Shown piece after piece: positions 55,480-63,243 of a DNA stretch of 64,000 nucleotides. Within the stretch, counting starts at the first letter, position 1. Every line of letters begins with the position of its first letter. A program made the translations under genes and the position numbers. Under the pieces are notes generated by a model that made no database searches, was not told the origin of the DNA, and saw nothing but the letters and a program-made list of their open reading frames with translations. The stretch is from Winogradskyella epiphytica (GTDB taxonomy: Bacteria > Bacteroidota > Bacteroidia > Flavobacteriales > Flavobacteriaceae): contig NZ_QJTD01000001.1 in NCBI RefSeq assembly GCF_003217215.1, positions 310,001 through 374,000 of the forward strand, read 5' to 3'.

Positions 55480-56802
55480 TTATTTAGGGAAGTTTTCAAG
55501 TACGTGTTTACCAACCTTCTCTCCTATTTCCAAACCAACTTCATTATCTGTTCTAAAATGAACGCCACCTTCAAAACGTGATTCAGAACATTCTAGAGCT
55601 AATTCTTGAAAATAATCCGCATCTAAAGGAAATATATTAGACAAGGCAACAGCTAAGGCTCCTGCAACGGTTGTATGTCCCGCAGGATAACCTGGGAAAT
55701 TGGGTGTATCTATAAGGATTGGTTTAAAACTAGGATCGTACTGAAAAGGACGAATTCCCCAATAATGATATTTACCATCCCAAGCTGTAATCGTAGCATC
55801 AAAGCGAGTGGTATGAAATAATGCGCTTGCATAGGCCGCCTCAAAAGCATCAAATCCGTATTCTAAAAGCTTACGCTCCAATAGAAGATCCCAAATAGGC
55901 TGACTTCTCCATTTCCAGGCAATTTCGCTATACGCGTTAGTTTTATTAAACTCTTGTAATTCCTTCATGTCTGCCGACCAATCCGCTGGAGGTGGACCAG
56001 GTCTGAATTGATCTGTCGATTTTAACGTGAAGGGCTTCCATTGAGCTCTCATAGGATCGTATTTATTGGGCTTTCCACGCCATAAAGACGTATCTTTAGG
56101 TAATGTTCCTTCCCAAATCTTATCGGTTCTGTCGGTCTTTGCGTATGCGATGTACTTTTCCGCTATGTTTTCGCCAATAATTAAGCCTAATTCTATATCG
56201 CTTGGATATTGCAATCCTGTAACTAAACGCGCTTTTTTAAATTCTTCTAATTTTTGATCTAAGAATGGTTTTTGATCAGGAAAATAGTAACTTATAATAC
56301 TATGTGCCACAGCTGCTGTTGCACTATAATCACAGATATAGGTGGAATATTTAGGAAGATGCCCTAAGCTCTCTACCCTTGAATAATCTTCAAAAGGAGC
56401 AGCTTGTTTCGTCTCTTGCTTCCGATTCCACACATCTGAAAGGGCATCATAAATCGCTAAATGAAGTATAGCCATACGACCGCCATTTTTTCGAATTTTA
56501 GAACGCTTACCTGCTTCAACCATAATTTGATGCCAACGATATGAAGGATAAGCGGAATTCCAATAATTCATTTGATCATAGGTAGAATCCTTAGCTTTTT
56601 TTTGAGCTGATATAATAGCTTCAACTTCGGCATTTAGGATTGGCGTCGTATTCGAAGCAGGATCAGCCTCTACAGTAAACATGAAAGGTTGATACGTCTT
56701 CATTTCAGTTTGCGCTATAAGAAGAGATGAAAATCCTATTAGCATAACACTAACAAACCGCCTAAAATTATTGAGATTATTCGTGATTGGTAAAAATAGC
56801 AT
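55480..56802 (-). CDS. Vanadium-dependent haloperoxidase/PAP2-family enzyme, exported
   Basis: The 440-residue protein has a signal-like N-terminus (hydrophobic 15-30, ending SLLIAQ). The three oxyanion-site motifs are in order: Lys344 with Arg351-Pro352 (GKYHYWGIRP), PAGH (His376) and Arg409 with His415 (SRFEGGVHF). This set is shared by vanadium haloperoxidases and PAP2 acid phosphatases; length and layout match the haloperoxidase side. The usual PSGH serine is Ala374. Substrate and halide preference cannot be read. A phosphatase role remains possible. Confidence 0.85.
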   Translation of the reverse strand: MLFLPITNNLNNFRRFVSVMLIGFSSLLIAQTEMKTYQPFMFTVEADPASNTTPILNAEVEAIISAQKKAKDSTYDQMNYWNSAYPSYRWHQIMVEAGKRSKIRKNGGRMAILHLAIYDALSDVWNRKQETKQAAPFEDYSRVESLGHLPKYSTYICDYSATAAVAHSIISYYFPDQKPFLDQKLEEFKKARLVTGLQYPSDIELGLIIGENIAEKYIAYAKTDRTDKIWEGTLPKDTSLWRGKPNKYDPMRAQWKPFTLKSTDQFRPGPPPADWSADMKELQEFNKTNAYSEIAWKWRSQPIWDLLLERKLLEYGFDAFEAAYASALFHTTRFDATITAWDGKYHYWGIRPFQYDPSFKPILIDTPNFPGYPAGHTTVAGALAVALSNIFPLDADYFQELALECSESRFEGGVHFRTDNEVGLEIGEKVGKHVLENFPK

Positions 56803-57175
56803 CAGGTGAGATTTGAATAAATCGTCACAAATTTGGGATATTTTTAAATGATAAGCGAATAGAAAACCTTAAAAATAATTACAATTTAATTAAAGCAATT
56901 CATTTTTAATAGGTCTTATTAAAGCAGTATATCAAATAGCTAAAATAAATCTATCGCTAGTTTACAATTATTAATAGACTAGTTAAACCAAATTAATATT
57001 ACAACTGTATATTGTTTTCCAGGCATTTAAAAGCCCTACCTAAGTTAGTTGAACTCTATCTTAACAACAATATTCAAAGAATCCATGACATTTTTAAATA
57101 GAACAGAGCTAATAGCTGTAAATTGCATTACGGAGTTTATTTTTGATTTAAAATCTCAGCTTAAGCGAAAAAACA
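56803..57175. other. 373-bp divergent intergenic region
   Basis: This AT-rich region lies between the haloperoxidase-like gene (minus) and the Crp/Fnr gene (plus). I see no coding frame, no RNA gene, no consensus -7 element and no notable repeat. It presumably holds both promoters. Confidence 0.5.
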
Positions 57176-57760
57176 ATGAATAAAAAACCTTTTTTAAACT
57201 ACATTAATCGCTATATCCATCTTACAATTGAAGAAGAAAATCTTCTATTTTCAAAAATAATCGAAAGAAATTACCTCAAAGACCAATATATAGTTCAACA
57301 AGGAGACACCTGTAAAACGGTCAACTTTATCATATCTGGATGTACAAAAACGTTCTATATGAATACCGATGGTCAAGAACATATTGTCGGGTTTTCTATA
57401 GAGGATTGGTGGACCTCGGACTTGGGAAGTTTTATAACCCAAACACCTGCAGATTTTAATGTACAATGTCTGGAAAACACTAAACTCTTTCAATTCACCT
57501 ATGACAATTTAGAAGAGCTATATGAAGAAATTCCTAAACTAGAACGACTTTTTAGAAAAATAACAGAACGTGCTTTTGTGGCTTCACAAAAAAGAATCAT
57601 AAGAAACTTTAGTCTTAGCGCTAAAGAGCGCTACCAAATTTTTAAGACCACCTATCCGAAAATTGAACAACGTGTACCTCAGTATATGATTGCATCTTAT
57701 TTAGGAATTACCAAAGAGTTTTTAAGTAAAATTAAAAGTCAAATGACTCAAGAGCGATAA
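57176..57760 (+). CDS. Crp/Fnr-family transcriptional regulator
   Basis: The 194-residue protein has a cyclic-nucleotide-binding-like beta roll in residues 20-120 (DQYIVQQGDTCKTVNFIISG, YMNTDGQEHIVGF). A C-terminal helix-turn-helix is at about 145-190 (AKERYQIFKTTYPKIEQRVP, then MIASYLGITKEFLSKIK). The Cys residues of true Fnr iron-sulfur clusters are not arranged canonically. It sits 102 bp upstream of a YceI gene and may control the following stress genes, which is inference from position. Confidence 0.92.
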   Translation: MNKKPFLNYINRYIHLTIEEENLLFSKIIERNYLKDQYIVQQGDTCKTVNFIISGCTKTFYMNTDGQEHIVGFSIEDWWTSDLGSFITQTPADFNVQCLENTKLFQFTYDNLEELYEEIPKLERLFRKITERAFVASQKRIIRNFSLSAKERYQIFKTTYPKIEQRVPQYMIASYLGITKEFLSKIKSQMTQER

Positions 57761-57862
57761 AAGTTAATCTAGTTTAACTTCATTTTATAAACTACTTCAT
57801 TTTCTACAGCTCAAATATGTTGGAAATTTGTACCGTAATAATTAATACTAAAAAAGATACAA

Positions 57863-58441
57863 ATGAAAAATTCCATTAAAAACATAACAGCTATAGCTTT
57901 AGTAGCATTTATGACGTTTTCTTTTACCACTATAAAAGGAGATAAAAAAGAAATTAAAGTAGCAGAGAGTAAAGTAGTTTGGAAAGGCTATAAAGTAACT
58001 GGAGCTCACGACGGTCTAATTTCTATCAAATCAGGTCACCTTAACTTCGATCAAGATAAATTAATTGGAGGTGCATTTATAATTGATATGTCTACGATCA
58101 CGGTTACAGATTTAGAAGGAGAATATAAAGGTAAATTAGAAGGACATTTAAAATCTGATGATTTCTTTGGTGTTGAAAAATTCCCTACGGCAAGTTTAAA
58201 ATTTACGAAAGTAAAACCAACAGGGAAAAACTCTTATGAAGTAATAGGTGATATTACTATAAAAGGAAAAACAGAAAGCATCACATTTGAACTTTCAGTT
58301 TATGGAAATAAAGCTAATGCAGCTTTAAAAATAGACAGATCTAAATTTGACGTACGCTATGGATCTACAAGTTTCTTTGATGATCTTAAAGACAAAGCTA
58401 TTTACGATGAGTTCGATATTATTGCCGATTTACAGTTTTAA
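57863..58441 (+). CDS. YceI family protein, exported (second of three)
   Basis: The 192-residue protein has an N-terminal hydrophobic signal (ITAIALVAFMTFSFTT). The YceI beta-barrel pattern is clear: ESKVVWKGYKVTGAHDGLISIKSG, KLEGHLKSDDFFGVEKFPTASLKF, VIGDITIKGKTESITFEL and KIDRSKFDVRYGS. A periplasmic lipid- or quinone-binding role is expected. It differs clearly from the copies at 45825 and 60489, so it is not a recent duplicate. A terminator follows 58 bp after the stop. Confidence 0.92.
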   Translation: MKNSIKNITAIALVAFMTFSFTTIKGDKKEIKVAESKVVWKGYKVTGAHDGLISIKSGHLNFDQDKLIGGAFIIDMSTITVTDLEGEYKGKLEGHLKSDDFFGVEKFPTASLKFTKVKPTGKNSYEVIGDITIKGKTESITFELSVYGNKANAALKIDRSKFDVRYGSTSFFDDLKDKAIYDEFDIIADLQF

Positions 58442-58499
58442 TACATCTAGTAAATTATAGATACATATACTAAAGGCCCTTATAAATTAAGGCAAAATA

Positions 58500-58527
58500 A
58501 AAAGCCAAATTTTCGAATTTGGCTTTT
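58500..58527 (+). terminator. Rho-independent terminator after the second YceI gene
   Basis: AAGCCAAATT, a TTCG tetraloop and AATTTGGCTTTT form a compact hairpin with a short T-run. The flanking As also allow function on the other strand. Confidence 0.85.
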
Positions 58528-58539
58528 GTATTTATATCA

Positions 58540-58619
58540 AATGAGGTTTTAAATGTTAGCACTTCTATTGCGACATGGTTTTCGGGTATTTAACTTTTAA
58601 ATTAGTAAAACCTCACATT
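58540..58619. repeat. Long imperfect inverted repeat
   Basis: The arms AATGAGGTTTTA and TAAAACCTCACATT (a two-base insertion in the right arm) enclose a 54-base loop. It lies directly after a terminator and far from the next start codon, so it is more like a small mobile repeat or an RNA structure than an attenuator. No target duplication was recognised. Confidence 0.4.
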
Positions 58620-58800
58620 AAATATAGTGTAAAGTGAAGCTTACATCGGAATTTGGTATGAAACACTAATTACCATTTTGTCATAAAAAAGCACTCACAT
58701 AGAGCATTCTAACCTCCATAACAACTAGTATAATTCTTCAATATCGGATTTTCATAAGTCTATCCCTTTTTTTCATATTCCACAGATTTCTAATCGACTG

Positions 58801-58808
58801 TATCTTTG
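58801..58808 (+). promoter_or_regulatory. -7 promoter element of the pirin gene
   Basis: TATCTTTG matches TAnnTTTG exactly and lies 22 bp before the ATG at 58831. The position supports the longer, signal-bearing start of the pirin protein. Confidence 0.45.
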
Positions 58809-58830
58809 TACTATACTTAAAGCAAATACT

Positions 58831-59709
58831 ATGAATCGTAAAAAGTTTATTAAAAATGTTTTATTAACAGGTGTTGTTGGCGCGATTGCTCCTCAAGTAC
58901 TTAAAACAGAAAATAGTAAACCTAAAACATCAACTTACGATACATTGATGCAACGAGTAGGATTTAATCATTTACCTAATAAAAATATAAAGACTATGAA
59001 CACAATAATTCACAAAGCAGAGACAAGAGGACACGCAAATCACGGTTGGTTAAACTCACACCATACATTTAGTTTCGCTAATTACCATAATCCAGAGCGT
59101 ATGCATTTTGGTGTACTACGTGTACTAAATGATGATACGGTTGCCGCAGGAATGGGCTTTGGAACACATCCACACGACAATATGGAAATTATTTCCATAC
59201 CTTTAGAAGGCGATCTAGAACATAAAGACAGCATGGGCAACGTTGCTGTAATTAAAGAAGGTGACGTGCAAGTGTTGAGTGCTGGTACAGGAATCACGCA
59301 TTCAGAATACAACAAAAACAAGGACAAGGAAGTGAAATTCCTTCAGATTTGGGTGTTCCCTAAAGAGAAAAATGTTGAACCTCGTTACGATCAAATTTCA
59401 ATAAGAGATATTGCTAAAGACAACGAGTTTTATCAAGTACTTTCTCCTAACAAAGACGATCAAGGTGTATGGATTAATCAAGATGCTTGGTTTCATATAG
59501 GAAAGTTTGAAAAAGGAAAATCAGATGAATACAAAATCAAAAAAGAAGGAAATGGCGTGTACGCTTTCATTCTTGATGGTGAGGTAGAAATCAATGGTAC
59601 CAAACTTTCCAAAAGAGATGGTATGGGTATTTGGGACACTGAAAGCATTGATGTAAAAGCGACAGAAAATGCACGTGTACTATTAATGGAAGTGCCAATG
59701 TCTTTATAA
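58831..59709 (+). CDS. Pirin-family protein with an N-terminal export-like extension
   Basis: In the 292-residue protein, residues 56-292 are a full pirin bicupin: GHANHGWLNSHHTFSFANY with metal-binding HNPERMHFG and GFGTHPHDNMEI, then GTGITHSEYN. Pirins of this type bind iron and often show quercetin 2,3-dioxygenase activity. The first 25 residues (NRKKFIKNVLLTGVVGAIA) look like a Tat-like or Sec signal with RK in place of RR. An internal ATG at 58996 would give the usual cytoplasmic form. The promoter position favours the long form; two products are possible. The GNAT gene follows 18 bp downstream. Confidence 0.88.
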   Translation: MNRKKFIKNVLLTGVVGAIAPQVLKTENSKPKTSTYDTLMQRVGFNHLPNKNIKTMNTIIHKAETRGHANHGWLNSHHTFSFANYHNPERMHFGVLRVLNDDTVAAGMGFGTHPHDNMEIISIPLEGDLEHKDSMGNVAVIKEGDVQVLSAGTGITHSEYNKNKDKEVKFLQIWVFPKEKNVEPRYDQISIRDIAKDNEFYQVLSPNKDDQGVWINQDAWFHIGKFEKGKSDEYKIKKEGNGVYAFILDGEVEINGTKLSKRDGMGIWDTESIDVKATENARVLLMEVPMSL

Positions 59710-59727
59710 GATTTAAAACATTATAAG

Positions 59728-60009
59728 ATGGAAATAATTATAAAAGAAAGAGAAAATAAGGGCTTTGCAATAGCTTCTGAAGGAGATAAAAAAGCAGGAA
59801 TCATGACCTATTCTATAGCAGGAACAGATCATATTATCATTGACCATACTGAAGTAGATCCAGAATTTAAAGGGAAAGGTGTGGGTAAGCAGTTGCTCTA
59901 TAAAATTGTAGAAATGGCTAGAGAGAAAAACATAAAAATTACGCCTTTGTGTCCATTTGCTGCAGCAATGTTCAAGAAACTAGAAGATATTCAAGACGTA
60001 TTAAGATAA
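59728..60009 (+). CDS. Small GNAT-fold N-acetyltransferase-like protein (PF14542 type)
   Basis: The 93-residue minimal GNAT domain has VDPEFKGKGVGKQLLYKIVEMA (acetyl-CoA loop, 42-63) and the family-typical ending ITPLCPFAAAMFKK. Members are very short and their substrates are unknown. It lies between pirin and DoxX, 18 and 10 bp away, in an apparent pirin - GNAT - doxX - yceI operon. A second protein of this family is at 62268. Confidence 0.9.
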   Translation: MEIIIKERENKGFAIASEGDKKAGIMTYSIAGTDHIIIDHTEVDPEFKGKGVGKQLLYKIVEMAREKNIKITPLCPFAAAMFKKLEDIQDVLR

Positions 60010-60019
60010 TCAAAAATAG

Positions 60020-60445
60020 ATGAATGCAATATTAAAGAAAGCCATGAGTTCAGGCGTCAGTAGCACCTATATAAGTGTTGCCCTTTTAATACTAAGAGTT
60101 GTTGGAGGAGCCTTTATGTTAACACATGGTTTAGGAAAGTTTGAAGCTCTTTTTAGTGGAGAACCAATTCAATTCAGAGATCCTATAGGAGTAGGTGCAA
60201 CAGCCTCCTTAGCACTAGCCGTTTTTGCAGAGGTATTATGTGCTATTTTATTGATCATCGGTCTAGGTACTAGACTAGCAGCAATCCCATTAGCGATTAC
60301 CATGCTAGTTGCAGCATTTATAGTACATGCCAATGATGGGTTTGGAAGACAAGAATTACCACTTCTTTACGCAGCCATATATATTTCCATCGCACTAATA
60401 GGAGCAGGAAAGTATTCTTTAGACAACTGGTTATCGAAAAAGTAA
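60020..60445 (+). CDS. DoxX-family membrane protein
   Basis: The 141-residue protein has four predicted helices, with LLILRVVGGAFMLTHGLGKFEALFSG at 22-47 and FAEVLCAILLIIGLGTRLAAIPLAITMLVAAFIVH at 70-104, the DoxX pattern. DoxX proteins work with thiol or quinone partners in oxidative-stress complexes. It is 10 bp after the GNAT gene and 43 bp before the third YceI gene. Confidence 0.92.
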   Translation: MNAILKKAMSSGVSSTYISVALLILRVVGGAFMLTHGLGKFEALFSGEPIQFRDPIGVGATASLALAVFAEVLCAILLIIGLGTRLAAIPLAITMLVAAFIVHANDGFGRQELPLLYAAIYISIALIGAGKYSLDNWLSKK

Positions 60446-60488
60446 ACTATTAAATAAAACGAAATAATAATTTATAAAACATATTAAA

Positions 60489-61010
60489 ATGAGTAAAAAC
60501 ACAAATTGGTCATTAGACAACGCACATTCAGAAATAGCTTTCAAAGTAAAGCACATGATGATTTCAACAGTAACAGGTCACTTCGAAGATTTTGAAGCAA
60601 CTGCTAAAACTGATGGAGACGATTTTAAAAATGCTGACTTTTCATTTAGTGCTAAAACAGCATCTATCAATACCAAAAACAAAGATAGAGATGCACATTT
60701 AAGATCTGACGATTTCTTCAACGCTGAAAAATTTCCTGAAATGAAATTCGTTTCAAAATCGTTTGATGGTGAAAAATTAGTAGGAGATTTAACGATAAGA
60801 GACATCACGAAAGAAGTTGTTTTAGACGCTGAATTAAATGGTGTAGCAGAAGATCCTTACGGACAAACCAAAGCTGGATTTGAAATGACAGGTACTATTA
60901 ACAGAAAAGACTTTAACTTAACTTGGAGTGCTGTTACTGAAGCAGGAAGTATCGTAGTTTCAGATAAAGTAAAAATGGTTGTTGACGTACAGTTTACAAA
61001 ACAAGCCTAA
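60489..61010 (+). CDS. YceI family protein, no signal peptide (third of three)
   Basis: The 173-residue protein starts directly with WSLDNAHSEIAFKVKHMMIS and keeps KDRDAHLRSDDFFNAEKFPEMKFVS and VGDLTIRDITKEVVLD. The absence of a signal suggests a cytoplasmic version, unlike the two exported paralogues at 45825 and 57863. It is the last gene of the pirin operon and is followed by a terminator. Confidence 0.92.
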   Translation: MSKNTNWSLDNAHSEIAFKVKHMMISTVTGHFEDFEATAKTDGDDFKNADFSFSAKTASINTKNKDRDAHLRSDDFFNAEKFPEMKFVSKSFDGEKLVGDLTIRDITKEVVLDAELNGVAEDPYGQTKAGFEMTGTINRKDFNLTWSAVTEAGSIVVSDKVKMVVDVQFTKQA

Positions 61011-61057
61011 ACTTAGAGATTGAATTTTCTATAGTAGATTTTAGAATAAAAAGGATT

Positions 61058-61086
61058 AGGGGCAGTATTTCACACTGCCTCTTTTT
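61058..61086 (+). terminator. Rho-independent terminator after the third YceI gene
   Basis: GGGGCAGT and ACTGCCTC flank a 6-base loop, followed by TTTTT. It is a GC-rich stem in AT-rich surroundings, 48 bp after the stop. Confidence 0.85.
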
Positions 61087-61125
61087 CATTTGAATACTAT
61101 TTTTTAGACACTTAAAAATCAGAAC

Positions 61126-62100
61126 ATGAAAGCAGCAGTTTTAGAACAATTAGGACAATCTCCTAAATACAAAGATTTTCCTTCTCCAGAAGTTCAAAAT
61201 AACGAACAGTTATTAATAAAAGTAAAAGCAGCAGCCGTTAAGAATTTAGATAAATTAAGAGCTAGTGGAACTCATTACGCAAGTTACACTGAGTTACCTG
61301 TAGTTGTTGGAATGGATGGCGTCGGTGTTTTAGAAGATGGCACTAGAGTGTATGCACAAGGTGTTACAGGAATGATTGCCGAAAAAGCAATTATCGGCAA
61401 AAGCCAATACACTATAATTCCTGAAAACTTAGATGATTACACAGCTGCGGCACTACCAAATGCAGTATTAGGTTCGGCCATGGCGCTCAAAGTAAGGGGG
61501 GAAATTAAACCTGGGCAAAATGTTTTAATTAATGGTGCAACGGGTGTTACAGGACTTTTAGCCGTTCAGATTGCCAAATATTATGGTGCAAATACCGTGA
61601 TTACAACCGGTAGAAACCAAGAGAATTTAGAAAAAACGAAAGCGCTTGGTGCCGACTTTACGATTTCCCTAAAACAAAGCGATGAAGAAATTGTTGAGCA
61701 ATTAAAAAAACAACACGCTGAAACGCCAATAGATTTGGTGATTGATTACGTATGGGGAAAACCTGTAGAATTGATAATAAAAGCCCTAAAAGGAGGTGGA
61801 TTGCATAATTTCACCCATAAAACACGACTAGTAACGGTTGGATCTATGGCTGGTGAAAATATTAGTCTATCCTCTGGCGTTTTAAGAAGTTCTGCTATCG
61901 AAATTCGAGGCTCAGGCTTTGGTAGTCTATCTCAAGAAGACCTTCAATCACTAAGTCAAGAAATTCTCCCGGAAATGTTCCAGCTAGCAGCAGACGGAAA
62001 GCTACACATAGAATTGGTTGTAGAATCCCTTAAGAACATTGAATACCTATGGCATCAAAAAATAGATACAGGAAAACGATTAGTGATTTCTATGGCCTAA
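61126..62100 (+). CDS. Zinc-type alcohol dehydrogenase-like / quinone oxidoreductase
   Basis: The 324-residue MDR-family enzyme has an N-terminal GroES-like domain (GMDGVGVLEDGTRVYA). The Rossmann motif is VLINGATGVTGLLAVQIAKYYGANTVITTGR (about 140-170). It lacks the zinc ligands of true alcohol dehydrogenases, so an NADPH:quinone oxidoreductase role is more likely. A strong bidirectional terminator separates it from the convergent GNAT gene. Confidence 0.88.
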   Translation: MKAAVLEQLGQSPKYKDFPSPEVQNNEQLLIKVKAAAVKNLDKLRASGTHYASYTELPVVVGMDGVGVLEDGTRVYAQGVTGMIAEKAIIGKSQYTIIPENLDDYTAAALPNAVLGSAMALKVRGEIKPGQNVLINGATGVTGLLAVQIAKYYGANTVITTGRNQENLEKTKALGADFTISLKQSDEEIVEQLKKQHAETPIDLVIDYVWGKPVELIIKALKGGGLHNFTHKTRLVTVGSMAGENISLSSGVLRSSAIEIRGSGFGSLSQEDLQSLSQEILPEMFQLAADGKLHIELVVESLKNIEYLWHQKIDTGKRLVISMA

Positions 62101-62173
62101 GCCACATTATGTAGAATCATTTCTTTTAAAACTATGAAGAAGTTTTATAAGATCATTTCCACTTCATAAAAAT

Positions 62174-62226
62174 AACAGTGACTATTTTCAATATCAACTT
62201 TATATTATTGAAAAATAGTCACTGTT
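62174..62226. terminator. Long bidirectional terminator-like inverted repeat
   Basis: AACAGTGACTATTTTCAAT and ATTGAAAAATAGTCACTGTT (one extra A in the right arm) enclose about 14 bases. It lies between convergent genes (quinone oxidoreductase and GNAT) and is the longest stem in the window. Confidence 0.75.
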
Positions 62227-62267
62227 TAATAATTCTTATAAATCAAACCACTTATTATAAGTGACGA

Positions 62268-62585
62268 TTACAGCTTATCATAGCCCTTAAACTTCGGGCT
62301 AACGATACGTTTCCATTCCGGGTGTTTTTTGATATATGCAAAAACATAAGGACAAAAAGGTAGAAGTACAATATTATGATCATCAAGATAATTTAAGGTT
62401 TTCTCTACCACTGCACTTGCAGCTCCTTTTCCTGCTAATTCTGGGTCGGTTTCAGTATGAACTAATGCTATTTGGTCACCAAATTCGCCATAATTTATGA
62501 AGGCGAAATGACCATCAATCTCAATTTCGAAACGTTTTTTTTCTTCGTTTTTTACTAAAGGGATATCAATATATTCTGCTTTCAT
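62268..62585 (-). CDS. Small GNAT-fold N-acetyltransferase-like protein (second PF14542 type)
   Basis: The 105-residue minimal GNAT protein has TDPELAGKGAASAVVEKTLNYL (acetyl-CoA loop) and VLLPFCPYVFAYIKKHPEWKRIV, the family C-terminal signature. It is a diverged paralogue of the protein at 59728. It is the last chromosomal gene before the integrated element. Confidence 0.9.
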   Translation of the reverse strand: MKAEYIDIPLVKNEEKKRFEIEIDGHFAFINYGEFGDQIALVHTETDPELAGKGAASAVVEKTLNYLDDHNIVLLPFCPYVFAYIKKHPEWKRIVSPKFKGYDKL

Positions 62586-62907
62586 TTTATATATTTTTTA
62601 ATTTGTTCCTGGATTCTACTCTTCGTTTAAGTGACAATACTGTCAAAATAATTCAGTCCTATCTATTTTTGTGAACATTGAACTTTTATACGGCTAGCTC
62701 ACAACTCACATCTTGTATTTTCAGCATAGTGGTATAGATAAATATAAAGGTAAAACTTTTATAGCATCTCGCTGAAACATTTACATAATATTATAATATT
62801 CTGACTATTTAGTGAATCGTATATTTAAATCCTTTGTCAGACTATTTCACAATTAAATGAATCAAGGTCATATATTTCAAAATCACCTCTACTATTTAAC
62901 CCAAATA

Positions 62908-62941
62908 AAAAATGGGCTAATCTTTCGATTAGCCCATTTTT
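62908..62941. terminator. Bidirectional terminator downstream of the tRNA-Leu 3' end
   Basis: AAAAATGGGCTAATC, loop TTTC and GATTAGCCCATTTTT form a 15-bp perfect stem with A/T-run flanks. On the minus strand it lies 10 bp after the tRNA 3' end, where the original tRNA terminator is expected. Confidence 0.9.
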
Positions 62942-62950
62942 AAAGGGTTG

Positions 62951-63007
62951 TACAGGTGGGGAGACTCGAACTCCCACACCTCGCGGCACTAGATCCTAAG
63001 TCTAGCG
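62951..63007 (-). tRNA. tRNA-Leu(TAG), 3' fragment only (element attachment core)
   Basis: The minus strand shows an intact anticodon arm (stem CTAGA/TCTAG with loop CTTAGGA, anticodon TAG at complement 62996-62998). A long variable arm typical of tRNA-Leu, a T arm (GGGAG-TTCGAGT-CTCCC), the 3' acceptor strand CACCTGT and discriminator A at 62951 follow; no CCA is encoded. Upstream of about 63007 the D arm and 5' acceptor strand (ACAGGTG expected) are absent. The fragment is therefore a non-functional 3' copy, as left by an element that recombines at the anticodon. The intact gene should lie at the other end of the element. Confidence 0.85.
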
Positions 63008-63105
63008 TATATTGCACCAAATTGAAACAAAGTCATTCATTTTCAATTGATTATACGATTCTACATTTTCTTTAATATCATCTAATATCAATTGATTTCA
63101 ACATT

Positions 63106-63128
63106 TGTTGTACCTATGTTGTACCTGA
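63106..63128. repeat. Direct repeat copy 1 upstream of integrase
   Basis: The 23-base unit is two TGTTGTACCT decamers spaced 11 bp apart (63106 and 63117), followed by GA. The same 23 bases recur exactly at 63191. A helical-turn spacing fits binding of integrase or an excisionase. Confidence 0.75.
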
Positions 63129-63190
63129 AAAGAACAATAATTTCGTATCTTTATGGTGTACTTAGGTAAAGGAATACATTCAAAATGGAA

Positions 63191-63213
63191 TGTTGTACCT
63201 ATGTTGTACCTGA
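63191..63213. repeat. Direct repeat copy 2 upstream of integrase
   Basis: This is an exact second copy of the 23-base unit at 63106, 85 bp downstream, with decamers at 63191 and 63202. It lies 30 bp before the integrase ATG, so it could also autoregulate the gene. Confidence 0.75.
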
Positions 63214-63243
63214 TTTGACTTTCGTACTCAAAACAGGTCAATT

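Larger units (their letters stand above)
58442..58830. other. 389-bp intergenic region with terminator, inverted repeat and promoter
   Basis: It contains a rho-independent terminator at 58500-58527 and a long imperfect inverted repeat at 58540-58619. A consensus -7 element at 58801-58808 serves the pirin gene. No reading frame stands out between them. Confidence 0.6.
62586..63243. other. 658-bp region holding terminator, tRNA fragment and integrase control region
   Basis: From left to right it holds about 320 bp with no visible gene, a strong bidirectional terminator (62908-62941), a tRNA-Leu 3' fragment (62951-63007) and AT-rich sequence with two TAATATCA copies 10 bp apart (63073-63090). 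Paired TGTTGTACCT repeats at 63106 and 63191 come just before the integrase gene. Confidence 0.7.

Noticed and set aside
62951..63040. A complete tRNA-Leu gene on the minus strand
   Set aside because: The D arm and 5' acceptor strand are absent; sequence before the anticodon stem does not pair with the 3' acceptor CACCTGT.
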